25,287 bases of DNA from Euryarchaeota archaeon UBA438. Its GTDB lineage: Archaea; Thermoplasmatota; Poseidoniia; Poseidoniales; Thalassarchaeaceae. Under the pieces are notes generated by a model. It was not told the origin of the DNA. It made no database searches and worked only from the letters and a program-made list of their open reading frames with translations. Positions within the stretch are counted from its first letter, which is position 1; the number at the start of each line of letters is the position of its first letter. Made by a program: the position numbers and the translations under genes. Location: contig DAQP01000024.1 of NCBI GenBank assembly GCA_002504435.1, forward strand, positions 1 to 25,287, in the 5' to 3' direction. This document shows, one piece after another, positions 14,496 through 22,573 of the stretch.

Positions 14496-15737
14496 ATGCG
14501 ACGCACTCATGAATCACACGGCCTTGCGGTGCATGTGAGCAGAGACACGGGGGTTGTAATCGCAAGTCGATGCCTCGAGGGTAGGCGAATCCTTCTGGCG
14601 GTTACTGGGGGCATTGCAGCTGTAGAATCCGTGAAATTGGCGAGGGAGATAAGGAGGCATGGCGGAGATGTTTCTCCCATGATGTCCGAAGACGCAACTA
14701 GGGTGATTTCACCATTGGCCTTGTCATGGGGTTCTGGCGTTGATGTGATTACAAAATGGGAGCCATCAATGTCACAGTTGGGAAGCTTTGACGCTATAGT
14801 AGTGGCGCCTGCTACAAGGAACACCATAGCCAAGCATATTCACGGAATTATGGATTCACCAATTATGATGGCCCTGGCCGCATCACGCGGCAATAATACT
14901 CCGACACTGTTCGTACCTTCCATGCACAAAGATCTGTTCGATGACCCAGTGACAGAGGAGCTTCTCTCGGCAGTTACTGACTCAGGAGCGAGAGTCATTG
15001 TCGATGAACAATCAGAGGGAAGGAGGAAACAACCAGACCCAGTCTCGATTGTGGCCGAATTGTGTAACATGTGCAATTCATCTCTCCCTGCAAGGCGAAA
15101 CGTTGCAATCACATTGGGTGCAAATAGGGCCCCGATTGACTCTGTCAGGGCAATTCAAAATGCCTCTTCTGGGAGAACTGGTTGGGCCATTGCTGAACAC
15201 CTTCATAGAATGGGCCATAGTGTAATCTGTATCGCAGGAAAAACTTCCGTCCGTCCAACCTTCAAGATGCCAGATGTCCGAATAGACGGGACTCCTCATG
15301 GTATGCTCACAATAGCCAGAGATGTTGCTTCAGGTGATCCTAAGCCTGATGTCTGGATTCATGCCGCTGCCGTCCTTGACTATTTCCAGGAGCCAATCAA
15401 AGGTAAGAGGCCCAGTGGAAGCGGTAATTGGACTCTTGAATTAATTGAGGGCCCGAAACACATTTCAGAACTCTCAGAATTGACTACAGGCTCCTTCAGG
15501 ATAGGATTCAAACTAGAGGTCAGCTCTTCCGAAGAAGATTTAGTTAACAGGTCTATGGAACAGATTTCCAGATACGGTATCGATGCTGTTGTTGCAAATA
15601 ACTTGGATGATCTGAGTAGTGATAACAAACCTAGGTGCCGCATTGTCATGCCTGATGGTAAATTCATTGTAATCGAAGACGAGATGTCTATGTGCGATTC
15701 TATTGAGTCCCTAGTTTCGCAACATAAGCTAGAATAG
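14496..15737 (+). CDS. coaBC: Bifunctional phosphopantothenoylcysteine decarboxylase / phosphopantothenate-cysteine ligase
   Basis: CoaBC makes 4'-phosphopantetheine on the way to coenzyme A; the N-terminal domain uses FMN. The product has 413 residues. The CoaC half (about 25-190) starts LEGRRILLAVTGGIAAVES and has VVAPATRNTIAKHIHGIMDSP and PSMHKDLF (archaeal 'AMH..M'). The CoaB half has ITLGANRAPIDSVRAIQNAS-SGRTG, the nucleotide-binding part, IHAAAVLDY, a lysine-containing loop, PKHI and VVANNLDD. As in archaeal homologues, the bacterial cysteine loop is replaced, here by EQSEGRR. The start ATG at 14496 retains the short N-terminal segment common in archaeal CoaBC; the frame is open back to 13971, but that region is antisense to the membrane-protein gene. 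ProRS follows 40 bases downstream. Confidence 0.94.
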   Translation: MRRTHESHGLAVHVSRDTGVVIASRCLEGRRILLAVTGGIAAVESVKLAREIRRHGGDVSPMMSEDATRVISPLALSWGSGVDVITKWEPSMSQLGSFDAIVVAPATRNTIAKHIHGIMDSPIMMALAASRGNNTPTLFVPSMHKDLFDDPVTEELLSAVTDSGARVIVDEQSEGRRKQPDPVSIVAELCNMCNSSLPARRNVAITLGANRAPIDSVRAIQNASSGRTGWAIAEHLHRMGHSVICIAGKTSVRPTFKMPDVRIDGTPHGMLTIARDVASGDPKPDVWIHAAAVLDYFQEPIKGKRPSGSGNWTLELIEGPKHISELSELTTGSFRIGFKLEVSSSEEDLVNRSMEQISRYGIDAVVANNLDDLSSDNKPRCRIVMPDGKFIVIEDEMSMCDSIESLVSQHKLE

Positions 15738-15777
15738 TTGCGAATAATTCAAGCCACGGTCATTCTGGGTTCGTACC

Positions 15778-17298
15778 ATGACAGGGCATGGCAAGGCCAA
15801 GAGGGGCATCCCCTCCAAGTCCGACTTCAATTCCTGGTATCCCTCAATTGTCGAGATTGCTGATCTAGTCGACAAGAGATATCCAATCAAGGGAATGGAT
15901 GTATGGAAGCCATACGGTCTATCGGCTATGACGTTGATAGACGGCCTTGCTAGGGAGCAGATGTCCAAGACAGGCCACTCCGAGTACAGGTTCCCCCTAC
16001 TAGTCCCTGAGGATTTACTGGAGAGGGAGAATAAACTCGTTTCCCGCCTGAAGGCTGCTAGGGCAGCCGGGGTGGACCCCTCAGAACTAAGAGTCGAGGA
16101 GGAAGATTCGGGATTCAAGAAAGAGGTCTATTGGGTAACGCATGGCGGTGAAAATGAACTCGATATCCCCATGTTCCTCAGGCCAACGTCAGAGACTCCA
16201 ATGTATACCATGTTCTCTCTATGGGTCAGGAGTCATGCAGACCTTCCCTTGAAAACATTCCAGATTGTTAACACATTCAGATATGAGACAAAGCAGACTC
16301 GATCCTTCATCAGGGTCAGGGAGATACATTTCTTCGAAGCTCATACGGTTCATGCAACAGAGGATGATGCCACCGATCAAATCAATGAGGATGCAGAGAT
16401 GGTTCAGAGCATACTGCATGACCTCTGCCTCCCCAGCATAGTTTCAAAGAGACCTGTATGGGATACATTTCCAGGTGCCTGGTACACTATGGCGGCGGAT
16501 GTTGTAATGCCTAACGGCAGGACACTGCAAGTAGCAACTTATCACCACTATAGGGACCAATGGGCAGGAGCATTCGACCTTTCGTACGAGGATTCGGATG
16601 GAAACACCCAACTCTGCCATCAGACAACATTTGGGATGTCGGAGAGGTTGCTGGGCTCGGTCGTTGGGATGCATGGGGACGATCAGGGACTAATCATGCC
16701 CCCTGCCATTGCCCCCTTCCAGATTGTTTTGTTTCCTGTAGCAGCACATGTCAATGAGAATGTTATGCCTGCAATAAAGGGCCTGGCAGAATCACTCAGG
16801 TCATCAGGATATAGGGTAAAATTGGATGATCGGGATGTCAGACCAGGAGTTAAGCACTACGACTGGGAAATCAAGGGAGCCCCTATACGTCTAGAGCTCG
16901 GACCTAGGGACCTAGAGTCCGGTAATTGCGTACTCTCATTACGCACCGGAGGGAAGGAGGAGGTCTCAATCGAGGGCATTTCTGAAACGATTAGAAACAG
17001 GCTCGACACTATTTCTGATGAGCTCAGGAGAAGGTCCTCAGTACATATTGAATCCTTAATTCGCCCGTTTCCCGGTGTAGTTCCTACTGGCGACAAGTGG
17101 GGGCTCGCGGGGGAAATCGAAGATGGTGTAATCTACGAAATCGCCTTTGATGGAAACGACTCTGACGCCGAGGTTCTTGAGAAGCTCACAGGTCTGGCAA
17201 TATTAGGCGATTGTGACGAGCCTTATTCCGAACCCAAGCCATGCGTCATAACTGGTAGGATGACAACTAGGAAGCAGCACCTTGCTAGGATGTACTGA
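15778..17298 (+). CDS. proS: Prolyl-tRNA synthetase (archaeal/eukaryotic type)
   Basis: A class II synthetase charging tRNA-Pro. The 506-residue product has the archaeal/eukaryotic layout without the bacterial editing insertion: catalytic core with MFLRPTSET (132-140), motif 2 NTFRYETKQT...REIHFFEAHT (165-190), QTTFGMSERLLG and motif 3 GLIMPPAIAPFQ. An anticodon-binding domain follows, with VKLDDRD and PIRLELGPRD, then a C-terminal domain ending ARMY; a terminal Tyr is characteristic of this type. The ATG at 15778 has no Shine-Dalgarno site. AATAATT about 30 bases upstream, in the gap after coaBC, may be its own promoter. The stop abuts that of the convergent membrane-protein gene. Confidence 0.97.
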   Translation: MTGHGKAKRGIPSKSDFNSWYPSIVEIADLVDKRYPIKGMDVWKPYGLSAMTLIDGLAREQMSKTGHSEYRFPLLVPEDLLERENKLVSRLKAARAAGVDPSELRVEEEDSGFKKEVYWVTHGGENELDIPMFLRPTSETPMYTMFSLWVRSHADLPLKTFQIVNTFRYETKQTRSFIRVREIHFFEAHTVHATEDDATDQINEDAEMVQSILHDLCLPSIVSKRPVWDTFPGAWYTMAADVVMPNGRTLQVATYHHYRDQWAGAFDLSYEDSDGNTQLCHQTTFGMSERLLGSVVGMHGDDQGLIMPPAIAPFQIVLFPVAAHVNENVMPAIKGLAESLRSSGYRVKLDDRDVRPGVKHYDWEIKGAPIRLELGPRDLESGNCVLSLRTGGKEEVSIEGISETIRNRLDTISDELRRRSSVHIESLIRPFPGVVPTGDKWGLAGEIEDGVIYEIAFDGNDSDAEVLEKLTGLAILGDCDEPYSEPKPCVITGRMTTRKQHLARMY

Positions 17299-18141
17299 TC
17301 ATCTTTTCCTTAGCATCAGGCGCATTGTTATCAAGCTGAATAGCATCATTAGAGCACCATCGATAACCCCGCCAGTTCCTGCTTGACCCCATGAGTCAAG
17401 ATCGTTATACTCTGGCAACTCGGACCATAGCAATCTGGTGTTTTCATCACAATTGGGAGTCGGGTCAGACGTCATAGCCAACACGCTCAAGCCGCCCACA
17501 GTGCCATTGCTGAATGCGACAGGCTCCCCTTCAAGACTCAGTATCGAGAGGTATGTGTAGGGGGGCGTTGTAACCATCCAGTTTTCAGTCTGGATCCTTA
17601 CTGTCTCCCCTGCGGTCCAGGCGGATCCACCTTCGTCAACAACTTCATTTGAGCCATTTTCTGATATGACCCATGAAATGCTGTAGTTTGATGAAATGTT
17701 CATCCCCGTAACGGTCCATGAGATCAATAGGCTTCCATCATTAACCGTAGCCGATGATGAGTAAGTCAGCTCCTTCGGACCGACTTCGTCCTCACATAGT
17801 GGTACATAGCTACCAATTCCTATCGCTACATTTGATGCCACGATGGATAGGCAGAGTAGACTAACTACGATTGAGAATACTGGCCTTGTAGGCGTTTTCG
17901 CTCCACCGAGCCCCCCCTCCTCGTCCGACTCTTCGCCTTCGGGTATCTCCACACCGCCATTACCGTTTGATACAGAAATCCCATGTGCCTTTGGTTTGAC
18001 CGGCTTATTGACGCCCATCTCTTCCAGAGCATCTCTCCCGTATATCCTCTCAGCCATAGAATAAAGCCCTGGATCGCCCTCAATCTCGGAAGGATCGATT
18101 GATCCGTCAAGAAGTCCTTTGAGCCTCTCCGAGTCGCTCAT
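17299..18141 (-). CDS. Membrane-anchored surface protein, unknown function
   Basis: I do not recognise this 280-residue protein. The N-terminal 85 residues look cytosolic and acidic, with the patterned LKGLLDGSIDPSEIEGDPGL and AERIYGRDALEEMG and a Gly/Glu-rich linker. A membrane helix follows (about 88-110), then about 145 residues with alternating polar/hydrophobic strands such as DGSLLISWTVTG, suggesting an Ig-like beta fold. Four N-glycosylation sequons (NIS, NYS, NGS, NGT) and two cysteines that could pair also lie there. A second membrane helix ends in RLMLRKR, placing both termini inside. ATG 18141 is preferred over 18162. The gene lies 63 bases downstream of the transketolase pair on the same strand and ends flush with proS. 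Confidence 0.75.
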   Translation of the reverse strand: MSDSERLKGLLDGSIDPSEIEGDPGLYSMAERIYGRDALEEMGVNKPVKPKAHGISVSNGNGGVEIPEGEESDEEGGLGGAKTPTRPVFSIVVSLLCLSIVASNVAIGIGSYVPLCEDEVGPKELTYSSSATVNDGSLLISWTVTGMNISSNYSISWVISENGSNEVVDEGGSAWTAGETVRIQTENWMVTTPPYTYLSILSLEGEPVAFSNGTVGGLSVLAMTSDPTPNCDENTRLLWSELPEYNDLDSWGQAGTGGVIDGALMMLFSLITMRLMLRKR

Positions 18142-18204
18142 AATGTGCGCCCCACTATGCATACTTCATCAATCAAACGCTAGCATGACCGAAATCGAGT
18201 CATT

Positions 18205-19152
18205 TCAGACACTGTTGATGATCTCGCGAGCCTGTGCGATAATCTCGTTCCTAGTTAGACCCATGTGGCGCATTAGTTCAGAGCTCGCTCCACTCTCCCC
18301 AAATCTGTCATTTACTCCTACCATTCGAAGTGGAAAGCCCCCCTTGGTTGCAAGGTACTCTGCCACAGCACTGCCGAGCCCGCCAATAACTGAATGGTCC
18401 TCTGCGGTGACAATGCCGCGGCAGTTTACTCTGGCATCATCCAGTATTCCTGAATCTAGTGGCTTAATCGTGTGCATATCAATAACTCGAGCACTGATCC
18501 CCTCTCCCTCAAGTAGCTCGGCCGCCTCCATTGCCTCTGAAACCATAACTCCACAAGCAACTATAGCAATATCGCCCCCTTCTCTGAGTAGCGACCCTTT
18601 ACCAATCTCTAGTGATTTGACTGTTTCAGAATCATACATTCTTGGAGTCTTATTTCTCGCGGTTCTAGTGTATGAAGCGTTTCCATGGTCTAGAAGTTGT
18701 ACAGTGAGCTCCTCTGCTGAGAGGTCATCACAGGGAGTGATTACGGTGAGCCCAGGAATCGTCCTGTAAATTGCCAGATCCTCTATAGATTGAGCGCTAC
18801 TCCCATCGGTTCCGGTATGTATCCCACCATGGCTTCCGCAAATGTGTACGGCTAGGCCCGGTCTAGATATGCCGTTCCTGACTTGTTCAAATGCGCGCTC
18901 AGTGAAAATGGCAAAGGTGCTAGCAAATGGCACCTTACCAGATGATGCCATGCCTGCTGCAACAAGCATCATGTTTTGTTCCGCGATCCCGAGAGAGACA
19001 GTTCTTTCAGGATGTTCGGCCCTGAATAGGCAGGATTTGGTTGATTTACCAAGATCAGCTTCAAGGACTACTACTCTGGGGTCAGCGGATAGCCTCAGGA
19101 GTGCGGAGCCGTACCCGTCCCTAGAGGCGCCTCCGGTGGAAGGAGCACTCAT
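18205..19152 (-). CDS. Transketolase, C-terminal subunit
   Basis: This is the pyrimidine-binding/C-terminal half of a split, thiamine-diphosphate-dependent transketolase. The 315-residue product contains TVSLGIAEQNMM with the catalytic Glu58 that activates the cofactor, FASTFAIFTERAFEQVRN, HGGIHTGTDGSSAQSIEDLA, GLTVITPCD and the C-terminal domain (GDIAIVACG, RVIDMHTIKPLD, VTAEDHSVIGGLGSAVAE). Its ATG overlaps the stop of the N-terminal subunit gene by four bases (ATGA), so the halves are translationally coupled and should form an alpha2-beta2 enzyme. In archaea the split enzyme makes pentose or erythrose phosphates for nucleotides and aromatic compounds. Other ThDP two-subunit enzymes are possible, but HPGG and GHAS in the partner favour transketolase. 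Confidence 0.93.
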   Translation of the reverse strand: MSAPSTGGASRDGYGSALLRLSADPRVVVLEADLGKSTKSCLFRAEHPERTVSLGIAEQNMMLVAAGMASSGKVPFASTFAIFTERAFEQVRNGISRPGLAVHICGSHGGIHTGTDGSSAQSIEDLAIYRTIPGLTVITPCDDLSAEELTVQLLDHGNASYTRTARNKTPRMYDSETVKSLEIGKGSLLREGGDIAIVACGVMVSEAMEAAELLEGEGISARVIDMHTIKPLDSGILDDARVNCRGIVTAEDHSVIGGLGSAVAEYLATKGGFPLRMVGVNDRFGESGASSELMRHMGLTRNEIIAQAREIINSV

Positions 19153-19985
19153 GATAACTCCTCCAATGCCCTTTCCAGCTCCTGATCATTGGGAGCCTTC
19201 CCATGGAATGATGGATTATCCTCCATGAATGAAACACCCTTCCCCTTAACAGTGTGGGCCACAATAGCTGATGGCCCCGAGTTCTCATTGGATGCCCACT
19301 CCAAGGCCTCGACTATTTCTTCCATATCATGGCCATTTATTTCCCTGACACTCCAACCGAAGGCCTCAATCTTTGACGCTACATCGCCCACTTCCATCTG
19401 TACATTAACAAAGTCATCATTCTGGATCCTATTCCTGTCCACAATTAGCTTCAATCCTGATACACTATGGAAGTCAGCCGCCATCAATGCTTCCCATATC
19501 TGCCCTTCCTGTATCTCGCCATCCCCTACCATGACCCACGTCTCTCTACTGCTAGAGTCCATCCTAGCAGCTAATGCGCATCCAAGGCCGAATGACAGGC
19601 CCATGCCTAAGCTTCCGGCGGAGAAATCTACACCATCCGTCCACTTCATGTCTACATGCCCTTGACACACAGAACCAAGCGCCCTGAAGGTAGACAAGTC
19701 ATTCTCGTTCAGAAATCCCATTTCATGTAGGATGGAGTAAACGGCAGGACTGGCGTGGCCCTTGCTCATTACGAAACGGTCCCTATCTTCCCAATCGGGA
19801 TCGCTGGTCTTGAATCTTAGTCGTGTACCGTACAGTGCAGCAATAATATCAATCGCCGAGAGTGATCCTCCTGGATGACCCGCACCGGCATTGTGGATCA
19901 TTTTGACTATGTGCTTCCTGCAGTCTTTCGACAGTTCTTGCAGCTCGGGGATTGACAGGTTCCGGCGCCCGGCATCCCCTCCCAT
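19149..19985 (-). CDS. Transketolase, N-terminal (thiamine-diphosphate-binding) subunit
   Basis: The 278-residue product holds the diphosphate-binding domain: NAGAGHPGGSLSAIDI (33-48), MSKGHASPAVY, SLGMGLSFGLGCALA and the ThDP/Mg motif GDGEIQEGQIWEAL (154-167) closed by Asn185 in DRNRIQ. A late AHTVKGKGVSFMEDN matches the transketolase end of this domain. ATG 19985 is chosen because AGGAG lies about five bases upstream; ATTs and a longer frame upstream extend only into the intergenic region shared with divergent mqnE. The gene is first in the unit and overlaps the C-terminal subunit gene by four bases. Confidence 0.93.
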   Translation of the reverse strand: MGGDAGRRNLSIPELQELSKDCRKHIVKMIHNAGAGHPGGSLSAIDIIAALYGTRLRFKTSDPDWEDRDRFVMSKGHASPAVYSILHEMGFLNENDLSTFRALGSVCQGHVDMKWTDGVDFSAGSLGMGLSFGLGCALAARMDSSSRETWVMVGDGEIQEGQIWEALMAADFHSVSGLKLIVDRNRIQNDDFVNVQMEVGDVASKIEAFGWSVREINGHDMEEIVEALEWASNENSGPSAIVAHTVKGKGVSFMEDNPSFHGKAPNDQELERALEELS

Positions 19986-20049
19986 GATGCTCCTACTGAA
20001 TCTAACTAATGATGATTTCCGGACACAGAACACGCTCCGTCAGACAATT

Positions 20050-20055
20050 CTTATC
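20050..20055 (+). promoter_or_regulatory. TATA-like element for mqnE
   Basis: CTTATC lies with its TATC 28 bases before the preferred mqnE ATG at 20080, in the 94-base gap to the divergent transketolase operon. The fit to a TATA box is only moderate; the main support is the same spacing at other starts in the window. Confidence 0.35.
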
Positions 20056-20079
20056 ACATGCCTCTAGGTGTCAATACAC

Positions 20080-21291
20080 ATGGCGGCCGATGTCATGCCG
20101 CTATCTGGAAATATAGAATGGCGCGAAAGGCTTTCCAAGTTGCCGGTCCCACTGGCTGTATCATCCGACCCCTTGTCCATGTCATGCCTAAATTCTCTAA
20201 TCGAAGAAGGCAGAGTTTCTCGAAAACAGGGGATCGAGTTATTCCAAAATCCGTCCCTCTCATCCGTCACATCACTTGCAAATATGGTAAAGAAGTCTAG
20301 ATATGGTAATAATGTATTTTTCAATGAGAATCTACATGTAAACACTACGAATATCTGCGTCTTAGCATGTCGTTTCTGCGCATTCAGGAAGGGGCCAAGG
20401 CATCCCGATGCTTACGCTTTGGACATAGACGAATACCTGGATAGGATAAGGCCCCTATCAGGCTCCATTGACGAAGTTCACACCGTAGGCGGACTCCATC
20501 CTAATTGGGATGTCGAAGACTATTGCAAGCTGTTTTCTGCTACCAAATTAGAATTTCCGCATATCCATATCAAGGCCCTAACGGCCGTTGAGATCAAACA
20601 CCTCTCTCAACGATCCTCGATGTCCGTCAAGAAGACTCTCTCCTTGCTCTCCGAAGCAGGGTTGGACTCACTCCCCGGCGGTGGCGCTGAGATACTAGTC
20701 GACCATGTTAGAGACAGGATATGCATGGGGAAGGAGTCGTCTAGGGAATATCTCGATATTCATTCAATAGCCCATGATATAGGCATGCCAACAAATTGCA
20801 CAATGTTATTTGGCACAGTCGAAACAATCGAAGACAGGGTCGAGCATCTAATACGACTGAGGGAGCAGCAGGATACCAGTGAGGGTTTCCAGTGCTTCGT
20901 CCCTTATCCTTTCCTCCCTGACAAAACGAGGTTACCGGAGGCCCAACTAGCTACTGGAAGCGAGATCATTAGAGTAATTTCTCTATCTAGGATATTGTTA
21001 GACAACATTCCCCACATTAAGGCATACAGAATGAATATCGGTGACAAGCTATCTTCATTGGCTCTTACATGCGGTGCGGATGATATTGATGGAACGGTTG
21101 GCCACGAAGAAATCATGCATGTTGCTGGCAGCTCTACTAGGCTTGACACAAGCTCCGACCAGCTAGCAGCATTGGTATCATCATCTGGCTCGACCCCTGT
21201 GAAAAGAAACTCTAACTACTCCTCATTTGAGCTCTATACGACAAATAATCCCACATATTCGAGAGTTCTGCCCCAAATAGCCACAAATTAG
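20080..21291 (+). CDS. mqnE: Aminofutalosine synthase MqnE (radical SAM)
   Basis: MqnE joins 3-[(1-carboxyvinyl)oxy]benzoate with S-adenosylmethionine to give 6-amino-6-deoxyfutalosine in the futalosine pathway to menaquinone. The 403-residue product has the radical-SAM cluster motif C-x3-C-x2-C (Cys93, 97, 100) in NICVLACRFCAF. MqnE-type blocks follow: EVHTVGGLHPNW, HIKALTAVEI, AGLDSLPGGGAEIL, VETIEDRVEHLIRLREQQD, DNIPHIKAYRMNIG and GADDIDGTVGHEEIMH. The HTVGGLHP and PGGGAEI forms separate it from the related MqnC. ATG 20080 is preferred: TTATC lies 28 bases upstream, with no well-placed Shine-Dalgarno site; GTG 20068 is the alternative. mqnA follows 14 bases downstream. Confidence 0.95.
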   Translation: MAADVMPLSGNIEWRERLSKLPVPLAVSSDPLSMSCLNSLIEEGRVSRKQGIELFQNPSLSSVTSLANMVKKSRYGNNVFFNENLHVNTTNICVLACRFCAFRKGPRHPDAYALDIDEYLDRIRPLSGSIDEVHTVGGLHPNWDVEDYCKLFSATKLEFPHIHIKALTAVEIKHLSQRSSMSVKKTLSLLSEAGLDSLPGGGAEILVDHVRDRICMGKESSREYLDIHSIAHDIGMPTNCTMLFGTVETIEDRVEHLIRLREQQDTSEGFQCFVPYPFLPDKTRLPEAQLATGSEIIRVISLSRILLDNIPHIKAYRMNIGDKLSSLALTCGADDIDGTVGHEEIMHVAGSSTRLDTSSDQLAALVSSSGSTPVKRNSNYSSFELYTTNNPTYSRVLPQIATN

Positions 21292-21305
21292 GTCAGGTGC
21301 AAATT

Positions 21306-22106
21306 ATGAGTTGGATGGACGTGATTGGCAGGGTTTCATTCTCGAATTGCGATCCAATTTTTGATGGGTTAGATGAGAAGTGGTCCATTCTCTCGGCACC
21401 TCCTGCATGGCTAACCGGGCACGTTCTCAGAAAGGACTGTCTGACTGCACCCATACCTGCTGCTGACTACGCATTGCACCATGACGAGCTTTTACTCCTC
21501 CCGGATTTGGGAATAGTTAGTAGCGGGGACGTAGGATCCGTACTTCTGTTCGGGTCAAGGCCTCTGGAAAGCATGAGGGATATCGCACTTCCTTCCGACT
21601 CCTCCACATCCAAGGTGCTTCTCAGATGGGCACTAGGTAATAGAGGGCTAGATCCTAAATTCGTCGAGTCTGGTCCAGATATTGATACAATGCTGGCAAA
21701 ATGTGATGGGGCCTTGCTTATTGGGGATCGTTCCCTCATGGCTTCAAGGGAGTATCCCGATTTGGTAAAATTGGATCTTGGGCGTGAATGGAACGAATCT
21801 ACTGGCCTGCCGATGGTCTTCGGCGTGTTTGCCGCTAGACGCGACTCGCCGAAAAATCACTTGATTAGAGCATACAATGATATGATTTCTCAGCTGGTTA
21901 AATTCGAGACTGATAACTCATGGAGGTCTAGTGTAATTTCCAGGTCATCGGAGAAATTAGGATTCCCCCACGCAAGAATGGACGACTATTTCCGGCGTGA
22001 GGTAAGGAATAGGATGAATGACAGGGATGTCGAAGGATTGACGACCTTCCTGAAAATTGCCTGCGGAATGGAAGATGTTCCCGAATGGGCCTTTCATTCG
22101 GAATAG
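21306..22106 (+). CDS. mqnA: Chorismate dehydratase MqnA
   Basis: MqnA removes water from chorismate to give 3-[(1-carboxyvinyl)oxy]benzoate, the first committed step of the futalosine pathway and the direct source of the MqnE substrate. The 266-residue periplasmic-binding-protein-like product lacks a signal peptide, as expected. Family segments are GRVSFSNCDPIFDGL (usually GxVxYLNxxPL), TAPIPAADYAL (usually APISSxEYA), LLPDLGIVSSGDVGSVLLF, GALLIGDRSL, and DLGREWNESTGLPMVFGVFA. ATG 21306 is chosen because AGGTG lies six bases upstream; a GTG at 21297 overlaps that site. It forms a two-gene unit with mqnE. The last 13 bases overlap the convergent DOHH-like gene. Confidence 0.94.
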   Translation: MSWMDVIGRVSFSNCDPIFDGLDEKWSILSAPPAWLTGHVLRKDCLTAPIPAADYALHHDELLLLPDLGIVSSGDVGSVLLFGSRPLESMRDIALPSDSSTSKVLLRWALGNRGLDPKFVESGPDIDTMLAKCDGALLIGDRSLMASREYPDLVKLDLGREWNESTGLPMVFGVFAARRDSPKNHLIRAYNDMISQLVKFETDNSWRSSVISRSSEKLGFPHARMDDYFRREVRNRMNDRDVEGLTTFLKIACGMEDVPEWAFHSE

Positions 22107-22573
22107 TTGAGCCTCTTGCTGGCAACCCATTCTAGCAGATCTAATGCGACCTCGCATGATTCCGCTACAACGATGTCCCTATCGTCCTTGAACTCTTCAA
22201 GGACACCCAGTGCCTTCCTATCTCCTATCGCACCCAATGCTTCTGCAGCCTCGTGCCTAACCATGACATCCTCATCCATGTCTCGTAGCCTCTCAATTAG
22301 GTGTGGAACTGCATGAGAATCTTGCATCTGCCCCATTACATATGCAATTTCATGCTTCAGTAGTGCCGAATCCGATGAGAATGCCGCAGCAAGAGCCTCT
22401 ACGGAGTCCTCCCCGCCAATATTTCTCAACGCGAATAGTGCCCTCATCCTCTGAAACATTCTCTCTTGCTCATCACAAATCGTCTTCCTAAGGCTAGAGA
22501 CATCAGAATCGCCGCTAGGAGGGGCAGGATCAACTGAGTCAAACTCACTCATTTCTGGCTTGTCACTATTCAT
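22094..22573 (-). CDS. Half-length deoxyhypusine hydroxylase (DOHH)-like HEAT-repeat protein
   Basis: DOHH is the di-iron HEAT-repeat enzyme that hydroxylates deoxyhypusine on eIF5A in eukaryotes. This 159-residue protein has about four HEAT repeats with two His-Glu metal motifs, LLKHEIAYVMGQ (His74-Glu75) and VRHEAAEALGAIGD (His107-Glu108), 33 residues apart as within each half of DOHH. It also has RALFALRNIGGEDSVEAL, the C-terminal VAESCEVALD and, near the N-terminus, SVDPAPP (13-19), which in eukaryotic DOHH joins the two halves. From memory of the human sequence, it lines up with the C-terminal half, with the same SVDPAPP-to-HE distance. A homodimer would provide four HE motifs. The ATG follows the mqnD TAA directly, with GGTGAG four bases upstream. 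A different HEAT-repeat hydroxylase or scaffold remains possible. Confidence 0.8.
   Translation of the reverse strand: MNSDKPEMSEFDSVDPAPPSGDSDVSSLRKTICDEQERMFQRMRALFALRNIGGEDSVEALAAAFSSDSALLKHEIAYVMGQMQDSHAVPHLIERLRDMDEDVMVRHEAAEALGAIGDRKALGVLEEFKDDRDIVVAESCEVALDLLEWVASKRLNYSE

Noticed and set aside
18119..18769. 216-codon plus-strand frame opposite the transketolase C-terminal subunit
   Set aside because: Ser/Pro-rich shadow; the minus-strand gene has all transketolase motifs.
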